Position numbers and translations under genes: made by a program
The notes under the pieces: generated by a model
Database searches by the model: none
The model's input: the letters and a program-made list of their open reading frames with translations, nothing else
What the model was told of the DNA's origin: nothing
Shown: positions 25,412-32,837 of the stretch, in pieces
Layout: the number at the start of each line of letters is the position of its first letter
Numbering within the stretch: the first letter of the stretch is position 1
Source: Chitinophagaceae bacterium
GTDB taxonomy: Bacteria; Bacteroidota; Bacteroidia; Chitinophagales; Chitinophagaceae
DNA length: 32,837 nucleotides
Assembly: GCA_019638595.1 (NCBI GenBank)
Contig: JAHBTJ010000040.1
Coordinates: 1 to 32,837, forward strand
Direction of reading: 5' to 3'

Positions 25412-25427
25412 CTACACTTTTGTGTAC
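25412..25427. promoter_or_regulatory. Island palindrome, copy 3
   Basis: CTACACTTTTGTGTAC is the dyad in the other orientation with one outer mismatch. Extra symmetric bases in the flanks (AGTACTAC to the left, CTACTA to the right) extend it imperfectly. It is 208 bp upstream of the T9SS gene 23849-25204. Confidence 0.65.
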
Positions 25428-25429
25428 TA

Positions 25430-25642
25430 CTATGTTACATTTTCATTATCTGCTGTTTTATTTGCTATCAGCTTTTCTATCGCCAGCCCGTTATTCATTT
25501 GCTTGATTACAAAACAGGGAAAGAATGTTTCATCTTTTTCATAAAATGATAATAATGACCAGTAACGCCAGTGAGCAGGCAACAGGAAAATAATACCTGC
25601 AATAAACGTATCACGCAGTTGATATAACTTTTTTTTGAACAT
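25430..25642 (-). pseudogene. Possible frameshifted membrane-protein remnant
   Basis: Seventy codons start MFKKKLYQLRDTFIAGIIFL, like the N-terminus of an inner-membrane protein (RDTFIAGIIFLLP is a helix-entry pattern I associate with DUF502-like proteins, unverified). After LLP the hydrophobic stretch continues in a different frame (SLALLVIIIIL), while the open frame gives non-hydrophobic sequence. This suggests a frameshift and loss of the rest. A chance open frame is also possible. Confidence 0.3.
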
Positions 25643-25697
25643 AGCGCTAAAGCATCTTCACGGCTATATTCTGCTGCTTCAGCTCCCTTTCCGGTGG

Positions 25698-26318
25698 TTA
25701 ATTCGACATGTATTTCTTTATCACTTCGCTGCGGTTGCGTACCTGTAGCTTTTCATAAATGTTGTGCGCATGTTTTTTAATGGCGTCAATGCCAACATTA
25801 AGCTTTGCCGCAATCTCTTTATACAGAAAGCCCTCTACGATCAAAGCAAGCACTGATTTTTCTTTTTCGGTAAGGGCATTAAAGCGCAGCTTCTCGTCAT
25901 CGCGTTGAAAATAGGCGATCACTTTCCTGGCTATTTCCGGCGACATGGGGGCGCCATTATTATACAGTTCTGTTATTTCAGTAATAAGGTGATCGAAAAA
26001 AAGCTTTTTCAGCAGGTATCCGCCGGCGCCGGCTTTTAACGCGGTAAAAACTTTTTCATCGTCATTAAAAATGGTTAGCACCAGGAACTTGGCCCGTGGA
26101 TAGCTGGATTTGATCTTAAAGATCGCTTCGGTGCCAGACATGCCCGGGAGGTCCAGGTCGGTTACGGTAATATCCGGCTGAAGCTCTTCATACTTTTCAA
26201 TAAACATTTCTGCATTGGAAAATGAACCAATACAGGAAATGCTGTCACTGGCATTCAATATATCCTCTATTGCTTTGCGTACCATGTGCTGATCCTCAAC
26301 AATACAAACGGTAATCAA
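25698..26318 (-). CDS. LuxR/NarL-type response regulator
   Basis: The product has 206 aa. The receiver has Glu8-Asp9 (CIVEDQHMVRKAI), phospho-acceptor Asp54 (TVTDLDLPGMSG), Thr in VLTIF and Lys in GYLLKK, all functional. The LuxR HTH fills the C-terminus: LTEKEKSVLALIVEGFLYKE, then LNVGIDAIKKHAHNIYEKL. It follows the TPR histidine kinase 26544-28466 on the same strand after 225 bp and is its likely partner. The gap contains a copy of the island palindrome about 160 bp upstream of this gene, so it may have its own regulated promoter. Confidence 0.95.
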   Translation of the reverse strand: MITVCIVEDQHMVRKAIEDILNASDSISCIGSFSNAEMFIEKYEELQPDITVTDLDLPGMSGTEAIFKIKSSYPRAKFLVLTIFNDDEKVFTALKAGAGGYLLKKLFFDHLITEITELYNNGAPMSPEIARKVIAYFQRDDEKLRFNALTEKEKSVLALIVEGFLYKEIAAKLNVGIDAIKKHAHNIYEKLQVRNRSEVIKKYMSN

Positions 26319-26478
26319 TTTATTATTCTTTTAATAGATATAAATGCCGGTTATTATGATTGATCATTGGGTGTTATATCAAATATGAGATGAACTTTCA
26401 CATCAAATGCCTCACTTCTCACAATAACCACAACAAGGTTGCACCGGCAATAATACGTTCCATCCTGGTTTGGAAAAA

Positions 26479-26494
26479 GTATACTTTTGTGTAC
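26479..26494. promoter_or_regulatory. Island palindrome, copy 4
   Basis: GTATACTTTTGTGTAC matches the dyad with one mismatch (C to T at position 4). It lies 160 bp upstream of the response-regulator start at 26318 and 49 bp past the kinase stop at 26544. Confidence 0.65.
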
Positions 26495-26543
26495 TATTCT
26501 TACTTTATTGTAAATTTTCGTTGTAGCTGCAACCGGCGTTATT

Positions 26544-28466
26544 TTATGGTTCCTTCAGCTCCGCAGGTATATCAATGGTGATCTGCAATCCCCCCCGGTT
26601 CTCAAATAAAATATTACCGTTTATGCTGCTTATTCTCTTTTTCATGTTATTGATACCGTTCCCTTCTGAGTTTTGGATTTCATGTAAACCTATACCATTG
26701 TCCTTTGCTATTATCCTTATCTTCTTTTCGCTGCAGGAAAAACCGATCAAAAACTGATTGGCTTTCGAATGTTTTATTACATTATGGAATATTTCTTTAA
26801 CTACCAGCAAAAGATTCCTTTGCTGAATGTTGTTGATATGATGATCTTCCTTACAGTTGTTTTTAAAATCAAGGGAAAGATTGATATCTGTTCTCTGGAT
26901 ATACTCGGCCATATATACTCTTAAATGTGCCATCAATCCATTAACGCTCCCTACGGTATCCTTCAGCATCCACACAATTTCGCTCATCTGGTCAATCGCT
27001 TCGCCCGATATCTGCGAAATGTTCTTCAGGATTGTTCCTGAACTTTCTCCCGGGTTGGTAGACAACCTGTTGACGACGATCTGCAGGCAGGTGAGACTGC
27101 TGCCTAAATCGTCATGCAACTCTCTTGATATTCTTTCTCGTTCGTTTTTTAATGCAAGCTTTCTCTGCAGCCTGGCTGACCGTTTATAGTTATTTCTCAT
27201 CAAGATGGAAATGACTATAATCATCAGGGCTATGGAAATAGCTGCAAGAAGGTAAGCCTGCTTTAGCTGGATATCTTTCGTGAGCGCTTCATTCACCGCT
27301 TTCTGGTACCTCTTCTCCATGTCTGCACTGATATTGACAGACGTAAATTTTTTATTGGCTTCATCCACTGAATCTTTAAACGAAATATATTTTTTGAGTT
27401 GTGCAACAGCTTCCCCTGTCTCACTCAACTTTAAATGATGATCGGCCCTGACCTGGTAATATTTAAGGTGGTTATTCGCATCTGGCAGCGTACCCAGCGA
27501 ATCCCTCACCTTGTCCAGCCATTTTCCGGCTTCATCAAGCCTGCCGGTAAATGTAAGCATATCAGCAAGCTCCAATTGCAGGTTCTGGGCAAAATTATCA
27601 TTGCGCCTTTCGAACACCGCAAGTGATTTGATGTATAAGGATTCTGCTTCGGTGCGGTTGTTTTTTTGCGCATAATAACCTGCCAGGTTTCCCCATACTA
27701 CTGCTTTTGCTGTTTGTATATATTGCTGCCGGGTTGGGAACTTCGGCTCCTGCTTCAGGATATATTCCATAGCCGCATTGAAATAATGTACAGCGCTATC
27801 CCATTGATGCAGCTTTGCATAACATAAACCCACATTATCCAGATTAGCTTGTGAATAAACAAATGTCAGGAATTCGTTGGTGACGCTACTGCAATTGATC
27901 TCTTTTATTGCAAGCTTAAAATATTCAGCAGCAGCGTTGAAGTCTTTTTGTTTATACATGAGGCTGGCAAGGCGTTGCGTGTAACTGTGTGTGCTACAGC
28001 TATCCGTAAACGTCTTTTCTGCGATCACACGCGATCTCGTATAGCACACAAAGCTCTCATCATAGTTTTGCACCGCCAGGTATATATCTCCTTTGGAGGC
28101 CAGCGTGGAGGCATACCATTTTGCAAATTTGACCTGATTGATCTTGTTTGCCGTCAGGTCAAGCATACTGTCAGCATATTTAAACGCTTCCTCAAAGTTG
28201 CGTTGCCGCTGGTAAAAAGCGCATTTAAAGCCATAGAACTCCAGCCAGTCTTCCGTACCGGGATATTTTATATGATGGAAAGCCGAATCAAGAAAATCCA
28301 TTTGTTCCCGGCTATTTTCAGGCAAAGTATTTACCTGTGCCAATAAAGCTTTTACCTGCTGCCCCGGCGCTTTATCCACCTGGTTACAAGAGGCATTAAG
28401 TGCCACAAGAAACGCAAAAAACGGTACCAGGTAATAGGAAATAACAATCTTTTCTTGTCCTCTCAT
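26544..28466 (-). CDS. TPR-transmembrane sensor histidine kinase (HisKA_3 + HATPase_c)
   Basis: The product has 640 aa. A signal-like N-terminus (YYLVPFFAFLVALNASC, imperfect lipobox) leads into a periplasmic TPR array to about residue 395 (NVGLCYAKLHQWDSAVHYFN is one repeat). One transmembrane helix is at 406-423, then a short linker. The H-box ERERISRELHDDLGSSLTCL has phospho-acceptor His451. The ATPase domain has the N-box VVKEIFHNVIKHSKAN, G1 KDNGIGL and G2 GNGINNMKKR, ending GGLQITIDIPAEL. Architecture and TPR sequence (FLDSAFHHIKYPG) match the two plus-strand TPR sensors, but this one is complete and has a different, HisKA_3-type dimerisation domain. The partner regulator is 25698-26318. 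Confidence 0.94.
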   Translation of the reverse strand: MRGQEKIVISYYLVPFFAFLVALNASCNQVDKAPGQQVKALLAQVNTLPENSREQMDFLDSAFHHIKYPGTEDWLEFYGFKCAFYQRQRNFEEAFKYADSMLDLTANKINQVKFAKWYASTLASKGDIYLAVQNYDESFVCYTRSRVIAEKTFTDSCSTHSYTQRLASLMYKQKDFNAAAEYFKLAIKEINCSSVTNEFLTFVYSQANLDNVGLCYAKLHQWDSAVHYFNAAMEYILKQEPKFPTRQQYIQTAKAVVWGNLAGYYAQKNNRTEAESLYIKSLAVFERRNDNFAQNLQLELADMLTFTGRLDEAGKWLDKVRDSLGTLPDANNHLKYYQVRADHHLKLSETGEAVAQLKKYISFKDSVDEANKKFTSVNISADMEKRYQKAVNEALTKDIQLKQAYLLAAISIALMIIVISILMRNNYKRSARLQRKLALKNERERISRELHDDLGSSLTCLQIVVNRLSTNPGESSGTILKNISQISGEAIDQMSEIVWMLKDTVGSVNGLMAHLRVYMAEYIQRTDINLSLDFKNNCKEDHHINNIQQRNLLLVVKEIFHNVIKHSKANQFLIGFSCSEKKIRIIAKDNGIGLHEIQNSEGNGINNMKKRISSINGNILFENRGGLQITIDIPAELKEP

Positions 28467-28521
28467 AAGCTAAGATTACAGGTATATGCAATAGAAAACC
28501 AGTGAAATTTCAGAGGAAGAA

Positions 28522-28547
28522 AAATAAGTGCAGGTTCATACTTATTT
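28522..28547. promoter_or_regulatory. Inverted repeat at the transcript start of the TPR kinase gene
   Basis: AAATAAGT-N10-ACTTATTT is a perfect 8-bp dyad. It lies just downstream of the -7 element, right where transcription should start, 56 bp before the ATG. It could be an operator that blocks initiation or a leader hairpin. Confidence 0.45.
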
Positions 28548-28553
28548 CTGTTG

Positions 28554-28585
28554 CAAAAATAGAAGTAGCGTGAGATAAATACAAA
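28554..28585 (-). promoter_or_regulatory. Full Bacteroidetes promoter for the TPR kinase gene
   Basis: On the minus strand TTTG (28585-28582), a 20-bp spacer, and TATTTTTG (28561-28554) match both consensus elements. The repeat AGATAAATAC occurs at 28573-28582 and 28597-28606, overlapping and upstream of the -33 element, and may bind a regulator. Confidence 0.65.
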
Positions 28586-28654
28586 TATAAACTCGCAGAT
28601 AAATACTGTTTTTTACAGTTGCGAAGCAATGCGGCTTTCAAGTATAGGTTATGA

Positions 28655-29683
28655 TCAATTTTGTACTGCCAGCCTGTTCGTTTTCAACCGTTGCTTTACT
28701 TCTTTGGGAGTAGCTTTTGTCCATACTTTAAAAGCACGCCTGAATGCAGGCAGATCGTTATACCCTAATACTTCTGCAACTTCTGTTATTGTACCGGCGC
28801 GGTTCTTCATCAGGTGCAGGGCCAGCTCTTTTTTCACTTCTGCTGCTATTTCCCTGAAATTGGTCTGCTCTTCGGTAAGCTTGCGCTGTAGTGAGCGAAC
28901 GGTCATATTCAAACCTGCCGCCGCATCTTCAATAGTGGGTATCTGCCCTTTGAACTGCATCAGCAGCAAATGCTTCACCACATCCCTGCAACTGGATTGT
29001 ATAGCCAGCGATTTCTTTTGCCCCAGGATGGAATTGAACATATCGTACAGGGAAGCGTCACTTGTAAGAATAGGGGTTTGCACATCTTCTGCCCGGAATA
29101 TCATACGATGCAAAGGAGCATTGAATAATACCTGGCAATGCAATACGTCAGTATACGCTTTAACCGCGTCCTTAGCATATTCCACTTCCACGGCCTGCGG
29201 GTAAATGCTCCTGCCGCTCAGCGCTTTTATATGGTTCACAGTAGATGCCAGGATAAAATCTATGGCAATTCTTGCATTACGGGGATAGGTTGTTTTCCAG
29301 AGCGTATTCTGATGCAATTCAATAATAGCCTGCCTGCCTTCTGTTTTGTAATTATACACGATCATCGGGCATACCATATGCCCGTATTGGCAATATACCT
29401 TTATGGCTTCTTCGAGATTTTTACTGGCCTGCATCATAAAGCCTACCATGCCCGTCATTGATATAGGCACATTGCCTCCCATTAATAAGCCAATCTGTTC
29501 GTTATTCGTTATATCGGCGAGCAGGTCATATAGCTTTGCAGCTTTTTGCCATTCCACCATTTTGCCGGAATCGCTGATCTCTTCCTGTGTAAAGCCTGCC
29601 ATTTCCCTCAATGTATCATAAGCCTCTCCATACGTAGCGGCGGCATAAAGCATATCTCTTATAGCAGTTGCCTGTAATCCCAT
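28655..29683 (-). CDS. AraC-family transcriptional regulator (arabinose-binding-like N-terminus)
   Basis: The product has 342 aa from the ATG at 29683 (MGLQATAIRDMLYAAATYG), the usual family start; an ATG 23 codons upstream (29752) would add a polar tail and run close to the divergent gene. The N-terminal 200 residues match the arabinose-binding-like domain of OruR/GadX-type regulators (GLLMGGNVPISMTGMVGFMM, then NLEEAIKVYCQYGHMV). The C-terminal two-HTH AraC domain includes IEDAAAGLNMTVRSLQRKL and ITEVAEVLGYNDLPAFRRAF, ending in TPKEVKQRLK. It probably controls the divergent glycosyltransferase at 29768, with the two starts only 84 bp apart. A half copy of the island palindrome (AAAAGTGTACTT on the minus strand) is 25-40 bp upstream of its ATG. 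Confidence 0.92.
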   Translation of the reverse strand: MGLQATAIRDMLYAAATYGEAYDTLREMAGFTQEEISDSGKMVEWQKAAKLYDLLADITNNEQIGLLMGGNVPISMTGMVGFMMQASKNLEEAIKVYCQYGHMVCPMIVYNYKTEGRQAIIELHQNTLWKTTYPRNARIAIDFILASTVNHIKALSGRSIYPQAVEVEYAKDAVKAYTDVLHCQVLFNAPLHRMIFRAEDVQTPILTSDASLYDMFNSILGQKKSLAIQSSCRDVVKHLLLMQFKGQIPTIEDAAAGLNMTVRSLQRKLTEEQTNFREIAAEVKKELALHLMKNRAGTITEVAEVLGYNDLPAFRRAFKVWTKATPKEVKQRLKTNRLAVQN

Positions 29684-29767
29684 GGCGTAAAATGACCTGT
29701 TTGCGGCACAAAGTACACTTTTTCTCCCTTTGTTATCACCGTTCTTTTGCAATCAAAATAAAAGAAT

Positions 29768-31123
29768 ATGATACATACAAGACCAGGAAATGCAAACAAT
29801 GCCGTTACCCCGATAAGGGGACACGTAAAAAGGAAAATACTATTCGCGAATATCCCGGCCGACGGGCACTTCAGCCCGCTGACCGGGCTGGCGGTACAGC
29901 TAAAAAATGCAGGGCATGATGTGAGATGGTACACCGGGCCCAGCTATGCCCACAGGATTAAAAAGCTGGGTATTCCCTACTATCTTTTTAGCAAAGCGAA
30001 GGAAGTAACTATTCACAATATTGATGAAGTATTTCCAGAAAGGAAGGCGATCAAAAATCATGTAAAAAAGATCATCTTCGACATCTGCACTTATTTCATT
30101 GAGCGGGGAACAGAATTTTATGAAGATATCAGGGATATCAACAAGAGCTTTGATTTTGACATCCTGGTTTGCGACAGCGCTTTTACCGGCATGTCGTTCG
30201 TAAAAGAAAAGCTGGGCAAGCACGCGGTGGCTATCGGCATCCTTCCTTTATGCGAATCTTCCAGGCAATTGCCGCCGCCTATTATGGGACTTACCCCGGC
30301 AAAGAGCTTTGCAGGCAAAGCCTTTCATGCATTCCTGCGCCTGCTTACCGATAAGGTTTTATTTAAAAAACCTCATGCGCTGATAGAGGAACAATATCAT
30401 CATGCCGGTATGAACAGAAATGGTAAAAACCTGTTTGATGTGCAGATTGATAAATCCACGTTGTTCTTACAAAGCGGTACACCCGGGTTTGAATACAGGA
30501 GGGAGAATATGAGCCCGCACATTCACTTCATCGGCCCTTTGCTGCCTTATAATAACGGTAAGCCGTACACGCTAAGATTTGAGGATAAGCTGTACAGGTA
30601 CAGCCGGGTGCTGCTGGTTACACAGGGCACCTTTGAAGGAGATGTGAACAAGCTGATCGTGCCAGCTATAGAGGCCTTCAAAAATACGGACAAACTGGTG
30701 GTAGTTACCACTGCGGGCTGGCATACGGGTATATTGCGCGAACAGTATAAAGCATTTGACAATATCGTTATTGAAGATTTTATCCCGTTCAACGAGATCA
30801 TGCCTTTTGCAGATGTATTCGTTTCAAACGGCGGATATGGCGGCGTGATGCAAAGCATTACCAGCAAGCTGCCGATGGTAGTAGCGGGCATACATGAAGG
30901 GAAGAATGAGATCTGCGCACGGGTAGGCTATTTTAAATTAGGCATTAACCTGCGCACGGAAAACCCCAAACCGGAAAAAATAAAAAAAGCTGTAAACGCA
31001 GTGTTGACTAACCCGCTTTACCAGAGAAATGCAGAAGCGCTCTCCGTTGAATTTGCACGGTACAATCCATACCAATTATGCGAACAATTCATCAACAATT
31101 TACCGGTTGGCAGTAACCGTTAG
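29768..31123 (+). CDS. GT1/MGT-like glycosyltransferase
   Basis: The product has 451 aa, a GT-B glycosyltransferase similar to macrolide and flavonoid-type nucleotide-sugar transferases. Homology begins at about residue 21 (RKILFANIPADGHFSPLTGL, the acceptor-side N-terminal Rossmann domain, with His34 at the usual catalytic-base position). The C-terminal nucleotide-sugar domain has LLVTQGTFEGDVNKL, IEDFIPFNEIMPFADVFVSN, and GGYGGVMQSITSKLPMVVAG. The typical THGG-x-GT segment is SNGGYGGV, so the usual His that holds the donor phosphate is Asn here. The first 20 residues look extra; no nearer ATG exists. It would transfer a sugar to a small-molecule or lipid acceptor in the cytoplasm. Substrate unknown; AraC regulation from the divergent gene is likely. 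Confidence 0.87.
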   Translation: MIHTRPGNANNAVTPIRGHVKRKILFANIPADGHFSPLTGLAVQLKNAGHDVRWYTGPSYAHRIKKLGIPYYLFSKAKEVTIHNIDEVFPERKAIKNHVKKIIFDICTYFIERGTEFYEDIRDINKSFDFDILVCDSAFTGMSFVKEKLGKHAVAIGILPLCESSRQLPPPIMGLTPAKSFAGKAFHAFLRLLTDKVLFKKPHALIEEQYHHAGMNRNGKNLFDVQIDKSTLFLQSGTPGFEYRRENMSPHIHFIGPLLPYNNGKPYTLRFEDKLYRYSRVLLVTQGTFEGDVNKLIVPAIEAFKNTDKLVVVTTAGWHTGILREQYKAFDNIVIEDFIPFNEIMPFADVFVSNGGYGGVMQSITSKLPMVVAGIHEGKNEICARVGYFKLGINLRTENPKPEKIKKAVNAVLTNPLYQRNAEALSVEFARYNPYQLCEQFINNLPVGSNR

Positions 31124-31685
31124 GACAGACTGCAAAACTAAAATGGCAGACACATAAAAACAGAATAAGATGAATAATGAACTGACAACAAAAAACAGTG
31201 TTGAAATAAACGCAGACAGAGCAAAAGTCTGGGACGCTTTGATAAATCCTGAAAAAATCAAAATGTATCTTTTCGGGACAAAAACCGTAACCGATTGGAA
31301 AAAAGGAAGTGAACATTAGGTATATCAATCCATTCAATCCAAAGCCGGTGCTGATGAACAGCAGGCGGTCGGGATAATCCGCCCTGCCAGGATCAGCCGG
31401 GCGGATGGTGCGGCTTTCAAACACCGCTCCATTGATGTTTTGGTGGTAGTGGTTTATCTGTAATGAATAGCCTCATTTATCCGCCTGCCGCAACGTTGCC
31501 TGTCAACGCACAAGCTAAGCACGGGCAGACATTGCGGAGAACTCCTAAGACAATGACAGTGGACACTCGTTGGAGAAGAAATTTGCCTGTTATTATTGCG
31601 AAACAAGTAATACTCATGCATCCCGCTTGTGCCGCCTGCAGACAACACATTTTTTCACCTGCCAGGTATATTCTATCTTTCCGGC
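31124..31685. other. Gene-poor region with gene fragments
   Basis: About 560 bp. It contains a truncated SRPBCC gene (31170-31319) and, on the minus strand around 31325-31470, an open stretch without a start codon (GAVFESRTIRPADPGRADYP, then DRLLFISTGFGLNGLIY) that reads like the end of a real protein. I cannot name it. The remaining sequence to 31685 shows nothing convincing on either strand. Confidence 0.5.
31170..31319 (+). pseudogene. Truncated SRPBCC (AHSA1-like) gene, N-terminal third
   Basis: Forty-nine codons: MNNELTTKNSVEINADRAKV, then WDALINPEKIKMYLFGTKTV and TDWKKGSEH, ended by TAG. This is the opening of an activator-of-Hsp90 ATPase-homologue/SRPBCC ligand-binding domain; complete members have about 145 residues. 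What follows the stop does not continue the domain on the plus strand. It lies 46 nt after the glycosyltransferase and is most likely a dead remnant. Confidence 0.6.
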
Positions 31686-32804
31686 ATGAAAGGCGTTATC
31701 ACCATCCTTATATTTTTATACTCGGCAAATGCACTTGGTCAAAAAAATGCTTCTCCGGATAATGCACGCATTGATTTTTCAAAATTTCGGGTGCATAAAA
31801 TCACATTACATAAACCGCTTACCACTTTCAGCACCGGGTGTATGCTCTCTGATATTATAGTGGAAGATAACAGGTTTGATACAAGTACTCTTGGATTTAT
31901 GCACAAAGGAAGTGTGGACATGGAAAGCCTGATAAAATTTAAAAATGGATTCTCAAATGAAATATGCAATTACCTTGTCAATTCAATAGACCGTCCGGAT
32001 TCAGCTACCTCCACCACTTCATATAAATTGATCTGTTTCATAAAAAAATTATGGCTCACTGATGAAATATATGAGAAAGAAGAGAAAAAGAACTTGCCTG
32101 CATCTATTCAAAGCGGTATCATTTTCAGAGCTGAATATTGGGTAGAAAAAGAAAACGTTTATATACCGCTATACCGGTTTGACACTACAATAACAAGGGA
32201 TAAAAACATTTATCGCTCCGGAAATAATTATATTGAGGAAGCCTTAATGTTCAGCTTATCAAAACTAAGTTCGTTTACAGAAAACAAAATAGAACAAATA
32301 AAAAGCAAATATTCAAGGAGTGAAATTGAGCAGAATAATAAGCGGCGGTTTGATCTGCCGATTCTTACAGATACGCTTAGAAGAGGAATTTATATAACAT
32401 TTGAAGAATTTAAAAATAACCAACCGTCTATAAAAGAATTTACTATTAAGCCGGATAAGAAGGATGATGCCTTATATGTAACAGATGAAAAAGGAAAAGA
32501 AGTTCTTTTAAGAGAATTATACGGGTATACTGATGGTAAGGATATCTTCATCAGTTCCGCAGGAAATTTTTTCAGGCTTTATAGAAGTGGAAATTCATTT
32601 AATGTTTATGGAATTAAATCTCTTAAAAAAGTTCGAGACCTAAGAGTCGTAGAAAGTGGAGTAGCCGGCATAGGGCTTGGAGCAAGTCAGGTACCCTTTT
32701 TCCCTACAGGCACTAAATCCGGGTATATTTACAAACTCCGCCCTGCACCCTTTCAGCTTGATATGGAAACAGGTGAAATATCATTAGTGTCCGGTAAAAA
32801 ATAA
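31686..32804 (+). CDS. Exported hypothetical protein
   Basis: The product has 372 aa from the ATG at 31686, which begins a signal peptide (MKGVITILIFLYSANALGQ, cleaved before KNA). An ATG 19 codons upstream (31629) would bury it. The mature protein is rich in Lys and Glu, with segments such as SYKLICFIKKLWLTDEIYE and AEYWVEKENVYIPLYRFDTT, and a C-terminal part with IYITFEEFKNNQPSIKEFTI. I recognise no family and no catalytic motif. It is probably periplasmic or outer-membrane associated. Nothing on its strand is close enough to call an operon. Confidence 0.75.
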   Translation: MKGVITILIFLYSANALGQKNASPDNARIDFSKFRVHKITLHKPLTTFSTGCMLSDIIVEDNRFDTSTLGFMHKGSVDMESLIKFKNGFSNEICNYLVNSIDRPDSATSTTSYKLICFIKKLWLTDEIYEKEEKKNLPASIQSGIIFRAEYWVEKENVYIPLYRFDTTITRDKNIYRSGNNYIEEALMFSLSKLSSFTENKIEQIKSKYSRSEIEQNNKRRFDLPILTDTLRRGIYITFEEFKNNQPSIKEFTIKPDKKDDALYVTDEKGKEVLLRELYGYTDGKDIFISSAGNFFRLYRSGNSFNVYGIKSLKKVRDLRVVESGVAGIGLGASQVPFFPTGTKSGYIYKLRPAPFQLDMETGEISLVSGKK

Positions 32805-32837
32805 CATTAGTTCTTTGAAAGTCTTATTGGATAAAGG

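Larger units (their letters stand above)
25205..25697. other. Intergenic region between the T9SS gene and the response regulator
   Basis: About 490 bp. It contains the palindrome at 25412-25427, a short dyad ATTTTG-CATA-CAAAAT (25267-25282), and a likely decayed membrane-protein fragment (25430-25642, minus). I see nothing else coding. Confidence 0.5.

Noticed and set aside
31463-31762. Plus-strand open frame of 99 codons before the last gene
   Set aside because: It overlaps the signal peptide of the exported protein 31686-32804 in another frame and shows no recognisable domain.

Overview
The window looks like chromosomal DNA of a Bacteroidota member, most likely close to Chitinophagaceae (Chitinophaga/Niastella type). 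The reasons are Bacteroidetes-style promoters (TAnnTTTG at -7, in two cases with TTTG about 19-20 bp upstream), two secreted proteins with type IX secretion (T9SS) C-terminal sorting domains, start codons without Shine-Dalgarno sequences, and the overall gene styles. No database search was run; family names come from recognising motifs.

The left part, about 1-12290, is ordinary core genome. It has the start of a saccharopine-dehydrogenase-like gene (cut by the window edge), gyrA followed by a secreted TPR protein, two small envelope genes, and a two-gene membrane Fe-S oxidoreductase (a CCG/HdrB-like protein and a NarI/HdrC-like membrane protein) with a YceI gene inserted between its halves on the other strand. 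A PyrR-like phosphoribosyltransferase and a phosphoglucomutase/phosphomannomutase follow. A truncated BamA-family outer-membrane gene (12291-12647) marks the edge of this block.

From about 12648 to 28470 the window is a signalling island. It holds three NarL/LuxR-type response regulators, one stand-alone degenerate receiver, one soluble HisKA_3 kinase, three paralogous TPR-transmembrane sensor proteins and two large T9SS-exported proteins. The three TPR sensors share a similar extracytoplasmic half but end differently. One (26544-28466) is a complete HisKA_3 + HATPase kinase. One (14801-16900) has an intact ATPase domain but Phe where the phospho-accepting His should be. The third (16964-18502), directly downstream, has the His-containing dimerisation helix but stops before any ATPase domain. 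The last two look like complementary halves of a single histidine kinase that could only work as a heterodimer, followed by a response regulator and a pseudo-receiver on the same strand. This is the best candidate in the window for an undescribed system.

A palindrome, (A)GTACAC-AAAA-GTGTAC(T), occurs four times with at most one mismatch, only in intergenic DNA of this island, upstream of the split kinase, both T9SS genes and one response regulator. It is a good candidate operator tying the island together: TPR sensors detect something at the envelope, NarL-type regulators bind the palindrome, and T9SS surface proteins are produced.

From 28655 to the right end there is an AraC-family regulator divergent from a GT1/MGT-like glycosyltransferase, a debris-filled gap (truncated SRPBCC gene and an unidentified minus-strand protein remnant), and one exported hypothetical protein.
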